DNA of 64,000 bases, taken from positions 1-64,000 of the forward strand of contig NZ_JACC01000041.1 in the NCBI RefSeq assembly GCF_000520955.1, read 5' to 3'. Shown piece by piece: positions 26,330 through 35,501 of the stretch. The first letter of the stretch is position 1. Each line of letters begins with the position of its first letter. The position numbers and the translations under genes are program-made. This DNA comes from Aquimarina pacifica. Its GTDB lineage: Bacteria; Bacteroidota; Bacteroidia; Flavobacteriales; Flavobacteriaceae. A model generated the notes under the pieces. That model did no database searches. It had not been told where the DNA came from and saw nothing but the letters and a program-made list of their open reading frames with translations.

Positions 26330-29300
26330 ATGTATTTAATCTTTGATACCGAAACAACTGGATTACCGAAGCGATGGGATGCTCCCATTAGTGATAGTGA
26401 TAACTGGCCGAGATGTATCCAAATTGCATGGCAGTTACATGATGAGATGGGGAACTGTATCGAGCATCAAGATTACCTTGTACAACCTGAAGGGTTTAAT
26501 ATTCCTTATGATGCAGAAAAAATTCATGGTATCTCTACCGAGTTGGCCCAGCAAGATGGAATTCCATTATCTGAGGTTTTAGAAAAGTTCAATATTGCAT
26601 TATCTAAAACCAAATTTGTGGTTGGTCAAAATGTTGGTTTTGATGTCAATATCATGGGAGCAGAATTTTATCGTCTTGAGGTAGCAAATAAACTACAAGA
26701 ACTTCCTGTATTAGATACTTGTACCGAGACAACTGCAAGTTTATGTCAGATACCGGGAGGTCGTGGAGGTAAATTTAAACTCCCTACACTTACCGAATTA
26801 CATCAACACCTTTTCGGTGTTGCTTTTGGTGAAGCTCACAATGCAACAGCAGATGTAGAAGCCACAACACGTTGTTTTCTAGAACTAATTCGTAAACAAA
26901 TCTTTACTCAGGAAGAATTAGACGTTGAGCAGGATTATTTTCAAAATTTCACAAAAGAAAACACTGAACCTATTCAATTAATAGGTCTAAAACACATCAA
27001 TCTTAAAAAAGCTTCTCAAAAAATCCAAGAAGCTCTGAGCAAAAAGGAAGGAACCGACCTGTCTCAACAGGAGATCAATGCTAATATTGCGGCTCTGGAT
27101 GAAGTGAATTTTGTTCATTTACACAATCATACCCAATTCTCAGTTCTACAATCAACCACAAGTATCCCCGATCTGATCAAAACTACGGCAAAACACAAAA
27201 TGAATGCTGTTGCCATGACAGATCATGCCAATATGATGGGGGCATTTCATTTCGTTCAAGGTGTTGCCAATCACAATAAGAGTGTCAAAGCGGCTAATGC
27301 CGAAGCTATAGAAAATGGAGAAGAACCAAAGGGAATAGAAATAAAACCTATTGTAGGTTGTGAATTTTTTGTTTGTGAAAACCATACCGACAAATCACGA
27401 AAAGATAATGGGTATCAGATCGTACTCATTGCCAAAAACAAAAATGGATATCACAATCTGGCAAAAATGTCCTCGATTGGTTTTGTAGATGGATTCTACT
27501 ATCTCCCTAGAATAGACAAAGAAGTTATTAAGCAATATAAGGAAGATATCATTGTACTTACAGGAAACTTATATGGTGAGGTCCCAAGTAAAGTACTAAA
27601 TATAGGTGAAAAACAGGCAGAAGAAGCCTTATTATGGTGGCATCAGGAATTTGGAGATGATCTCTACATAGAAATTATGCGCCATAATCAAGAAGATGAG
27701 AATCGAGTTAATCAAGTATTAATCAACTTTTCTAAGAAATATGGCATCAAAACTATTGCTACTAACAATACATATTATTGTGAAAAAGAAGATGCCAATG
27801 CCCACGATATTTTATTATGTGTAAAAGACGGTGAAAAACAAGCTACCCCTATAGGTAGAGGTCGAGGTTATCGCTACGGATTACCAAATCAGGAATACTA
27901 TTTCAAGTCTTCTGAAGAAATGAAAACAGTATTCAAAGATCTTCCTGAAGCAATTATTAATATACAAGAGGTTGTTGACAAAATAGAACCGTTCGTCCTT
28001 GCAAGAGATGTATTATTACCGGCTTTTGAGATTCCCGAAGAATTTCAATTTGAAGAAGATAAGTCTGACGGGGGCAAACGCGGAGAAAATGCATACCTGA
28101 GACATATCACCTACAAAGGTGCCAAAATACGATACGGAGAAATTACTCCAGAAATTGATGAACGTCTTGATTTTGAACTAAAAGTAATTGAAAAAACAGG
28201 ATACCCTGGATATTTTCTTATTGTCGAAGACTTTATTCGTGCAGCCAGAGACATGGATGTATCGGTGGGGCCAGGTCGTGGATCGGCAGCAGGATCAGCG
28301 GTAGCTTATTGCCTATGGATTACTAATTTAGATCCTATTAAATATGACTTACTTTTTGAGAGATTCTTAAATCCTGATCGTGTAAGTATGCCCGATATTG
28401 ATATAGATTTTGATGACGAGGGACGAAGTCGAGTCATGGACTATGTCATCGAAAAATATGGTGCTAATCAGGTAGCTCAAATTATTACATATGGTACCAT
28501 GGCAGCAAAATCCTCTATTAGAGATACTGCTCGCGTACTTGATCTGCCGCTAGGAGACGCTGACCGTATCTCTAAACTTATTCCTAATATGTCAAAATTA
28601 GGAAAGATATTCGGCGTAGATGAAGCCATACTGAAAAAAAAGTTTAGAAGTGATGAGCTAGAAAAAGTAAATGAACTTCTCAATATTGCTGAGGGTAGTG
28701 ATCTCGAAGCAGAAACACTTAATCAAGCACGTGTTCTAGAAGGATCCGTACGAAATACAGGGATTCATGCCTGTGGTGTCATTATTACACCAGATGATAT
28801 TACAAAATTCGTTCCTGTGGCACTTGCCAAAGACTCTGATATGTATTGTACGCAATTTGACAACTCTGTTGTTGAGGATGCGGGATTACTAAAAATGGAT
28901 TTCTTAGGATTAAAGACCCTTACCCTCATCAAGGATACGGTGAAAATTGTAAAGGCAAAACATGGAGTAGAACTGGACCCAGAAAACTTTCCGCTAGATG
29001 ATGAAGAAACCTATGCCTTATTCCAGAGAGGGGAAACTGTTGGGGTGTTTCAATATGAATCTCCTGGAATGCAAAAATACATGAAGGAGCTTAAACCGAC
29101 AGTTTTTGCTGATCTAATCGCCATGAATGCTCTGTATCGTCCTGGACCATTAGAATATATCCCAAGTTTTATTAACCGTAAACATGGTACAGAAGAAATT
29201 ATTTATGACCTCGAAGCTTGTGAAGAATACCTAAAAGAAACATACGGAATTACAGTATATCAAGAGCAAGTGATGCTTCTTTCTCAGAAACTAGCAGATT

Positions 29301-30715
29301 TTACAAAAGGTGAAGCCGATGTCCTTCGTAAGGCTATGGGTAAGAAACAAAAAGCTGTACTTGATAAGATGAAACCTAAATTTATCTCGCAAGCATCAGC
29401 AAAAGGACATGCAGAAGATAAATTAGAAAAAATATGGAAAGATTGGGAAGCCTTTGCAGCCTATGCCTTTAATAAGTCACATTCTACCTGTTACGCATGG
29501 ATTGCATATCAGACTGCATATCTAAAAGCACATTATCCTGCAGAATATATGGCAGCTGTACTTTCTAACAATATGAACGACATCAAGCAAGTCACTTTCT
29601 TTATGGAAGAATGTAAACGGATGAAACTTGATGTTTTGGGTCCCGATGTCAATGAATCGTACCGAAAATTCTCAGTAAATAAAGATGGTGCCGTTCGTTT
29701 TGGGATGGGAGCTATAAAAGGGGTCGGTACAGGTGCTGTAGCCACTATTGTTGAAAATAGAAAAGAAGATGGTCCGTATCGATCGATTTTTGATATGGCA
29801 AAACGTATAGATCTTCGAGCAGCTAATAAAAAGGCTTTTGAAAGTCTTGCTTTGGCAGGAGGGTTTGATTCTTTTATAGGAACCCACAGAGGACAATACT
29901 TTCATAAGGATGGTGATGACATCACCTTTCTTGAAAAAGCCATGAAGTACGGATCTAAGTATCAGGAAAATGAAAATTCCTCTCAAGTAAGTCTCTTCGG
30001 AGAAGCTAGCGAGGTACAAATCCCAGAACCAGTGGTACCACCATGTGAGGAATGGGGAACTATGGAAAAACTCGCACGAGAAAAAGAAGTTGTTGGAATA
30101 TATCTTTCAGGACATCCATTAGATGATTTTAAATATGAAATGAAATATTTCTGTAATGGCACCTTACTTAATTTTGCGGATTTAGAAAGTAATATCAATA
30201 GAGAAATTTCGTTTGGAGGCGTTATTACTAGCGTAGAACATCGTACTTCAAAAAATGGCAAAGGTTGGGCAACTTTTATTATAGAAGATTATAATACCGC
30301 CCACGAATTCAGAGTATTTGGCGAAGAATACCTAAAGCATCGCCCATTTCTGGTTCAAAGCACATTCGTGTACACCAAAGCCTTTATAAAAGAAGGTTGG
30401 GTGAATCGTGATACTGGTAAAAAAGGAGACCCTAGAATACAGTTTAATAGTTTTCAATTGCTACATGATGTCATGGAAACCTATGCTCGAAAATTAACTA
30501 TTCAATTAGATATCAATAATCTTAGTGACCAAAGCATCGATAGTTTAAAGGAATTATTAACAGAACACTCTGGAAATCACACACTAAATTTTGTAATCTA
30601 CGAGATGGAAGAACAACTAAAATTGCATATGCCCAGTAGAAAACAAAAGGTTAATATTTCGCAAGAATTATTAGTTGCCTTAGAGAATGAATCGGTATAC
30701 TATAAACTGAATTAG
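26330..30715 (+). CDS. dnaE: DNA polymerase III subunit alpha with fused 3'-5' exonuclease
   Basis: 1461 residues, about 300 longer than a plain DnaE. Residues 1-200 form a DEDDh exonuclease (YLIFDTETTGLPKRW, VVGQNVGFDVNIMG and HNATADVEAT). A PHP domain starts near 260 (VHLHNHTQFSVLQ, AMTDHANMMGAFHF). The polymerase core follows, with GPGRGSAAGSAVAYCLW and the catalytic Asp motif PDIDIDFDDEGR near 688-699, then the thumb and fingers and an OB-fold near 1293 (GGVITSVEHRTSKNGKGWAT). It is the replicative polymerase; the fused proofreading domain is a known arrangement in Bacteroidetes. The start is the ATG directly before the exonuclease strand. Confidence 0.97.
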   Translation: MYLIFDTETTGLPKRWDAPISDSDNWPRCIQIAWQLHDEMGNCIEHQDYLVQPEGFNIPYDAEKIHGISTELAQQDGIPLSEVLEKFNIALSKTKFVVGQNVGFDVNIMGAEFYRLEVANKLQELPVLDTCTETTASLCQIPGGRGGKFKLPTLTELHQHLFGVAFGEAHNATADVEATTRCFLELIRKQIFTQEELDVEQDYFQNFTKENTEPIQLIGLKHINLKKASQKIQEALSKKEGTDLSQQEINANIAALDEVNFVHLHNHTQFSVLQSTTSIPDLIKTTAKHKMNAVAMTDHANMMGAFHFVQGVANHNKSVKAANAEAIENGEEPKGIEIKPIVGCEFFVCENHTDKSRKDNGYQIVLIAKNKNGYHNLAKMSSIGFVDGFYYLPRIDKEVIKQYKEDIIVLTGNLYGEVPSKVLNIGEKQAEEALLWWHQEFGDDLYIEIMRHNQEDENRVNQVLINFSKKYGIKTIATNNTYYCEKEDANAHDILLCVKDGEKQATPIGRGRGYRYGLPNQEYYFKSSEEMKTVFKDLPEAIINIQEVVDKIEPFVLARDVLLPAFEIPEEFQFEEDKSDGGKRGENAYLRHITYKGAKIRYGEITPEIDERLDFELKVIEKTGYPGYFLIVEDFIRAARDMDVSVGPGRGSAAGSAVAYCLWITNLDPIKYDLLFERFLNPDRVSMPDIDIDFDDEGRSRVMDYVIEKYGANQVAQIITYGTMAAKSSIRDTARVLDLPLGDADRISKLIPNMSKLGKIFGVDEAILKKKFRSDELEKVNELLNIAEGSDLEAETLNQARVLEGSVRNTGIHACGVIITPDDITKFVPVALAKDSDMYCTQFDNSVVEDAGLLKMDFLGLKTLTLIKDTVKIVKAKHGVELDPENFPLDDEETYALFQRGETVGVFQYESPGMQKYMKELKPTVFADLIAMNALYRPGPLEYIPSFINRKHGTEEIIYDLEACEEYLKETYGITVYQEQVMLLSQKLADFTKGEADVLRKAMGKKQKAVLDKMKPKFISQASAKGHAEDKLEKIWKDWEAFAAYAFNKSHSTCYAWIAYQTAYLKAHYPAEYMAAVLSNNMNDIKQVTFFMEECKRMKLDVLGPDVNESYRKFSVNKDGAVRFGMGAIKGVGTGAVATIVENRKEDGPYRSIFDMAKRIDLRAANKKAFESLALAGGFDSFIGTHRGQYFHKDGDDITFLEKAMKYGSKYQENENSSQVSLFGEASEVQIPEPVVPPCEEWGTMEKLAREKEVVGIYLSGHPLDDFKYEMKYFCNGTLLNFADLESNINREISFGGVITSVEHRTSKNGKGWATFIIEDYNTAHEFRVFGEEYLKHRPFLVQSTFVYTKAFIKEGWVNRDTGKKGDPRIQFNSFQLLHDVMETYARKLTIQLDINNLSDQSIDSLKELLTEHSGNHTLNFVIYEMEEQLKLHMPSRKQKVNISQELLVALENESVYYKLN

Positions 30716-30844
30716 CAAGAAATAAAAAGAGTAGCGCAAATAATAGTGTGCCAAATGCATTCAAATTACTGAGCCCTATACCCTTTACGCAACATCATGC
30801 TGTAAATCAACGTTATATATCTATCAATCAAAATATATTCAATC

Positions 30845-31945
30845 ATGTTAAAACGTTTTTTTATTTTATGCTCAGGAGCTGATGCAGACATATTGTCTAC
30901 TTGTGGCAACGGAGAACAGAACAAATACGTCGGCATTGGTGCTACCGTATTTTTTACTGCTATTATGGCCTTTATTGCCGCTGCATATGCCCTCTATACT
31001 GTATTTGACAACTATTTTGCAGCCATTTTCTTTGGACTTATCTGGGGTGTTTTAATTTTTAATCTTGACAGATTTATAGTCTCAACAATCAAAAAGAAAG
31101 AACATTTTCTGGATGAATTTTTACAAGCAACACCTAGAATTATTCTGGCTATAATTATTGCAGTGGTAATTTCAAAACCTTTAGAATTAAAAATCTTTGA
31201 GAAAGAGATTGACCGCGTTTTGCTTGAACAAAAAAATGATTTTACTCTTGCCAATCAGCAACAAATTGCAACTCAATACACACCTACTATAGACGCTTTA
31301 AATACTGAAATCAACAAACTGAAAGGAGAAATCGCTACCAAAGAAACCGAGGTTAATATCCTATATGACACCTATATTGCCGAGGCAGAAGGGCGTAAAG
31401 GAACTGAAATTCTAGGAAAGGGACCGGTATACAAAGAAAAAAGGGAAAAGCATGATGCAGAGTTAGCAGCATTAGTGACGCTAAAAAAGGAGAATGTTGC
31501 TAGGATTAGTGAGTTAGAAAAACAAAAAATAGAATTAACCGCATCCTACGAAGATCAAGTAGCCACATCACAGCCTATTATTAATAACTTTGATGGGTTG
31601 ATGGCAAGAATAAATGCGCTGGGTAAGTTGCCATGGCTTCCTTCTTTTTTCATTTTTTTACTATTTCTAGCAATAGAAACCTCCCCGATTTTTGCAAAAC
31701 TTCTTTCTCCCAAAGGAGAATACGATTTCCGAATAGAGGATCTAGAGAATGAGGTAAAGAATTGGGTAGCACAAAAACAAGATCAACGAAATGCATTATT
31801 AGAAACTGATCATACTATCAACGATCGCGTATATAATGACCTTGCAGAAGAAGAAGAATTGTTTGAGTATAAAAAGAAAATTGCCAGAGAGATTATGAAA
31901 AAACAACAAGATGCTTTTTACAAAAGGCAAACGGGTATTTTATAA
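30845..31945 (+). CDS. DUF4407 membrane protein
   Basis: 366 residues. Hydrophobic helices lie near residues 30-50, 55-75 (FAAIFFGLIWGVLIFNLDRF) and 95-115. A long coiled coil (about 130-245, rich in Glu, Lys and Thr) and another helix near 262-280 (FFIFLLFLAIETSPIFAKLL) follow, then a charged cytosolic end. LDRFIVS and ETSPIFAKLLSPKGEYD are DUF4407 marks. Function unknown. It lies 129 bases after dnaE on the same strand and ends at a very strong terminator. Confidence 0.85.
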   Translation: MLKRFFILCSGADADILSTCGNGEQNKYVGIGATVFFTAIMAFIAAAYALYTVFDNYFAAIFFGLIWGVLIFNLDRFIVSTIKKKEHFLDEFLQATPRIILAIIIAVVISKPLELKIFEKEIDRVLLEQKNDFTLANQQQIATQYTPTIDALNTEINKLKGEIATKETEVNILYDTYIAEAEGRKGTEILGKGPVYKEKREKHDAELAALVTLKKENVARISELEKQKIELTASYEDQVATSQPIINNFDGLMARINALGKLPWLPSFFIFLLFLAIETSPIFAKLLSPKGEYDFRIEDLENEVKNWVAQKQDQRNALLETDHTINDRVYNDLAEEEELFEYKKKIAREIMKKQQDAFYKRQTGIL

Positions 31946-31974
31946 TGCAGTATAAACTTCGAATTCAATAGAAT

Positions 31975-32019
31975 AAAATCCCCAAAGCCTAATCAATGTG
32001 ATTAGGCTTTGGGGATTTT
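31975..32019. terminator. bidirectional terminator between DUF4407 and DUF547 genes
   Basis: A perfect 21-base stem (31975-31995 with 31999-32019) and a 3-base loop. It starts with A4 and ends with T4, so it can stop both converging transcripts. Confidence 0.9.
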
Positions 32020-32038
32020 ATATAACATATACAGACAC

Positions 32039-32779
32039 TTAATCAAATGCATACCCATTAATAGGCTGAACTACTTCATTTAAGCTCCAGTTATACTCCA
32101 TTGGCCCTACATTACTTTGATTCGTAATTTTAATTTTTGCATATTGGTTTATAAAGCTTTTCAAATCTTCGTCATCTTGTTTAAAATCCCTCTTATACCA
32201 AGAAAATATTCTCGAAAGACTAATAGTGGTTTTTGTTATCTTGTTTCTAGTTGGGTCATTAATAAATTTTTCTGCCTGGCTGTCTAACGCATAATTTAGA
32301 TTATCTGCTGTATACGCTCTATTCCAAACTACTGGACAAGATATAGAAGCACAATTAATTGCAAAGTGAATTCTTGAATCGCCGAATTTTCTCAAAATCT
32401 TATGCTCTACGTCGTTTAAACTAAACCATTCTCCGTCAATTTTAATAAATTTCTTATCCCATGGTTTCTTCAAATCTTTGATACTCTTTAATGGATAGCT
32501 ATCTATAATTAACTTGATTGTATATGCATTATACGTATTAATCCAATAAGCCATCTGTTCTTCTTTTGACCAATTTGCATTAGGTCTGTTTTCTGAGAGT
32601 TCCTGAAAATATCTATACAACAAAGAGCTGTCTTTCATAAACCCTTCATAATTAACACTTCCGTCTTCAAAGACATTTAGTAGTAGTGCTTGATCCCAAC
32701 TGGAGTGATCAAATTTCTCTTGACTATATAGATTTAAACTTAAACTTAGGGCAAAATATAAAATTGTAATTGTTCTCAT
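32039..32779 (-). CDS. DUF547 secreted protein
   Basis: 246 residues. A short signal peptide (ITILYFALSLSLNLYS) precedes the DUF547 domain: WINTYNAYTIKLIIDSYPLK, SLNDVEHKILRKFGD, IHFAINCASISCPVVWNRAY. The Cys in the INCASISCP motif is conserved in the family, whose overall fold has been compared with papain-like transferases; no function is established. Probably periplasmic. Single gene, ending at the shared terminator. Confidence 0.9.
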   Translation of the reverse strand: MRTITILYFALSLSLNLYSQEKFDHSSWDQALLLNVFEDGSVNYEGFMKDSSLLYRYFQELSENRPNANWSKEEQMAYWINTYNAYTIKLIIDSYPLKSIKDLKKPWDKKFIKIDGEWFSLNDVEHKILRKFGDSRIHFAINCASISCPVVWNRAYTADNLNYALDSQAEKFINDPTRNKITKTTISLSRIFSWYKRDFKQDDEDLKSFINQYAKIKITNQSNVGPMEYNWSLNEVVQPINGYAFD

Positions 32780-32990
32780 GATATTATCTTTTTTAATGGT
32801 GCTTTATTCTTTTTACTTTGAGACTTTGGCCAACCTTTTTATTTCTTACGTCTCAGGAAGTTTGTCAGATAAAACTTATAAAGCTTACAACATCATATTA
32901 GAACTTAACATAATTTTAATTTTAAAAAAGATTTCTACCATGAGAAATAGGGGCACTTCTGAACGAACTTTCTATACAGAAATACATGAA

Positions 32991-33030
32991 AAAAATTAAA
33001 GCGGTTGCCTAGGCAACCGCTTTAATTTTT
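32991..33030 (-). terminator. 40-base perfect palindrome, terminator of the metallopeptidase gene
   Basis: Perfectly self-complementary from 32991 to 33030 with its centre in GGTTGCC/TAGGCAACC. It starts 33 bases past the metallopeptidase stop; A/T runs at both ends allow function on either strand. Confidence 0.75.
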
Positions 33031-33062
33031 TAATTCTATATTGCTAATTTTACAGTCAGAAT

Positions 33063-33764
33063 TTAATTTCTTCTGCCCAGAATTTGCAGAGCAAAATATA
33101 ACAGAGTTGCTAGGGATCCAATCGCCGCAACAACATAGGTTCTTGCTGCCCATTTTAACGCATCTTTAGCACCATCATGCTCTTCTCTAGTAAGCATATT
33201 TGTATTTTCTAACCAGGCTAATGCCCTATTACTGGCATCATATTCTACTGGTAATGTAATGAAACTAAACAGTGTACTGGTAGCATATAACGCAAGCCCT
33301 ATTAAAGCTACTGTTTGCCCTAATTGCATACTTGCCATCAACGCAACACCTCCCATAATTACCCACATTGACATTTTTGAAGCTATATTAACTACAGGAA
33401 CCAATTTTGACCTCATAGTTAACCAACTATATGCCGTGGCATGTTGTATTGCGTGACCACATTCATGCGCAGCAACAGCAGCAGCAGCAGCATTTCGCTG
33501 ACTATAAACACCCTCACTAAGATTCACAGTCTTATTTCTAGGATTGTAATGATCGGTAAGCATTCCTGGAGTAGAAATCACCTGAACATCTGTTATTCCA
33601 TTATCGATAAGCATTTTTTGCGCAATTTCGGCTCCGCTCAAACCATTTTGTAATTGTAATTTTGAGTAATACTTAAACTTACTTTTTAACTTGGAACTGA
33701 CTAAACCACTTACCAGAGCAATTAACCCTACAATGACATAGTACCCCATATATCCTGATAACAT
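33063..33764 (-). CDS. zinc metallopeptidase, YugP/DUF2268-like membrane family
   Basis: 233 residues. An N-terminal helix (YYVIVGLIALVSGLVSSKLK) precedes a peptidase part with AAVAAHECGHAIQHATAYSW, which holds HEXXH (HECGH). Two to three further helices (VIMGGVALMASMQLGQTVAL and a C-terminal one, IGSLATLLYFALQILG) anchor it. VEYDASNRALAWL is typical of the YugP family. Probably a membrane-bound protease; substrates unknown. It is a single gene with a palindromic terminator after it. Confidence 0.88.
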   Translation of the reverse strand: MLSGYMGYYVIVGLIALVSGLVSSKLKSKFKYYSKLQLQNGLSGAEIAQKMLIDNGITDVQVISTPGMLTDHYNPRNKTVNLSEGVYSQRNAAAAAVAAHECGHAIQHATAYSWLTMRSKLVPVVNIASKMSMWVIMGGVALMASMQLGQTVALIGLALYATSTLFSFITLPVEYDASNRALAWLENTNMLTREEHDGAKDALKWAARTYVVAAIGSLATLLYFALQILGRRN

Positions 33765-33879
33765 ATTTTTCTTTTTTTATTAAAATTAAACGTTACATTA
33801 ATTTATGACACTCGTATTCTTATCTATCTAATATCCATTTGATTCTAAAAATAGGCTAATAAATGTACATAATAAATAC

Positions 33880-33908
33880 AAAAACCCCGCCAAACTGACG
33901 AGGTTTTT
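33880..33908 (-). terminator. terminator of alanine dehydrogenase gene
   Basis: On the minus strand, AAAAACCTCGTC pairs with GGCGGGGTTTTT. Two pairs are G-U, so the stem is complete only in minus-strand RNA, which fixes the direction. It lies 37 bases past the stop. Confidence 0.75.
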
Positions 33909-33944
33909 GGTTAAATAAACTTGAGTTAGCCAAATAAGTTTAGT

Positions 33945-35060
33945 TTAACTTAAATAGTGCGTTACATCTTCAAGAGGAAGATTAAAAGCTTCTGATATCG
34001 CAGGGTACACTACTTTCCCGTTGATTATATTCAATCCTTTTCTTAAGGATTCATTATCATTACACGCTGTTTTCCAACCTTTGTTTGCCAATTGCAAAGC
34101 ATAAGACAAAGTAACGTTAGTTAGTCCCATAGTCGAAGTAAAAGGCACGGCTCCGGGCATATTCGCCACAGAATAATGCACCACGTCATCTATAATATAT
34201 ATCGGATCCTCGTGAGTGGTTGGTTTTGTAGTTTCAAAACAACCTCCCTGATCTACTGCAACATCTACCAATACAGTCCCCGGACGCATATCTTTTAACA
34301 TTTCGCGAGTAATTAACTTCGGGGCTTTTGCGCCCGGAATTAATACGCCTCCAATAATCAAATCTGAAAACTTTATATGTTTTCGGATTGTATATTCATT
34401 TGAAAACTCTGTATTTACATTCGCAGGCATAACATCGTCCAAATATCGTAATCTTTTCATACTGATATCCAAAATAGTAACATCAGCCCCCATTCCAGCT
34501 GCCATTTTTGCAGCTTGCGTTCCTACAACACCTCCACCTAAGACCAATACCTTAGCAGGAGCCACTCCAGGAACACCACCTAGAAGAATTCCTCTTCCTT
34601 TTAAAGGTTTTTCTAAATATTTTGCTCCCTGCTGTATAGACATTCTACCTGCAACTTCACTCATTGGGGTCAGTAATGGTAAACTTCTGTCTGCATCTTC
34701 TACTGTTTCGTAAGAAATACATATCGCCTTACTACTGATCATTGCATGCGTTAAGGGCTCACTTGATGCAAAATGAAAATATGTGAACACCAGTTGATCT
34801 TTTTTAATCAAAGCGTATTCTGGCTCAATTGGCTCTTTTACCTTTATAATCATTTCTGCTATCTGATATACCTCTTCTATAGTAGGTAATATCTGTGCTC
34901 CTGCGTCTATATATTCCTGATCTTCGAAACCACTATGAAAACCAGCATTTCGCTGAATAAAAACTGTATGTCCATGAGTAACAAAAGCCATCACTCCCGC
35001 AGGAGTAACACCAACTCGATTCTCGTTATTTTTAATCTCTTTAGGAACACCGATTATCAT
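33945..35060 (-). CDS. ald: alanine dehydrogenase
   Basis: A 371-residue NAD-dependent enzyme that interconverts L-alanine and pyruvate plus ammonia. IIGVPKEIKNNENRVGVTPA opens the protein, IKVKEPIEPEY and FTYFHFASSE hold the catalytic Lys and His, and VLVLGGGVVGTQAAKMAAGM is the NAD site, with DVAVDQGGCFETTKPTTHED afterwards. Length is standard (370-375). Close relatives are the NAD(P) transhydrogenase alpha subunit, excluded by the lack of a membrane tail. Monocistronic with its own terminator. Confidence 0.95.
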   Translation of the reverse strand: MIIGVPKEIKNNENRVGVTPAGVMAFVTHGHTVFIQRNAGFHSGFEDQEYIDAGAQILPTIEEVYQIAEMIIKVKEPIEPEYALIKKDQLVFTYFHFASSEPLTHAMISSKAICISYETVEDADRSLPLLTPMSEVAGRMSIQQGAKYLEKPLKGRGILLGGVPGVAPAKVLVLGGGVVGTQAAKMAAGMGADVTILDISMKRLRYLDDVMPANVNTEFSNEYTIRKHIKFSDLIIGGVLIPGAKAPKLITREMLKDMRPGTVLVDVAVDQGGCFETTKPTTHEDPIYIIDDVVHYSVANMPGAVPFTSTMGLTNVTLSYALQLANKGWKTACNDNESLRKGLNIINGKVVYPAISEAFNLPLEDVTHYLS

Positions 35061-35195
35061 ATTCTTATTTTTTGGGCGAAAATAGCTGTTTTTTTAAAAT
35101 AAAACAACTAAAACGAACCATATAACACTTTATTAGTAATCCTAAGTAAGATGATACTTAAAGTGTTAAAAAACAAAAAATCCTAATAATTTAGA

Positions 35196-35456
35196 TCAGT
35201 TTTTATATCGATACTTAAAATATAACAATATGCATCCAGAAACAGCTGTTATAAGATTTGCCAAAATTATAGGCAAACTATCGATCAAAAAGCCATAAAT
35301 CAACCAACAAAACACTCCACTTACAAAAATCGATAACATGGATAACGATAAACTTTCTGCTGACTTTGTTTTCCAGGTTTTATATACCTGAGGTAAAAAA
35401 GCTGCTGTTGTTAATGTAGCCGCTACCAATCCTAAAACTTCTATTGGATCTACCAT
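35196..35456 (-). CDS. SemiSWEET sugar transporter
   Basis: An 86-residue protein with three transmembrane helices (a single triple-helix bundle). The first helix has the PQ-loop form LTTAAFLPQVYKTWKTKSAE. SemiSWEETs work as dimers and carry sugars down their gradient across the inner membrane. It lies 45 bases downstream of leuS on the same strand and may be co-transcribed with it. Confidence 0.9.
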   Translation of the reverse strand: MVDPIEVLGLVAATLTTAAFLPQVYKTWKTKSAESLSLSMLSIFVSGVFCWLIYGFLIDSLPIILANLITAVSGCILLYFKYRYKN

Positions 35457-35501
35457 AAATCATGATTTACATAAATAAAGTGAAAAAATACTTCAATACC
35501 A

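Noticed and set aside
32778..32999. Plus-strand open frame of 73 codons between DUF547 and the metallopeptidase gene
   Set aside because: Starts inside the DUF547 start codon region and runs into the palindromic terminator; no domain and no good binding site.
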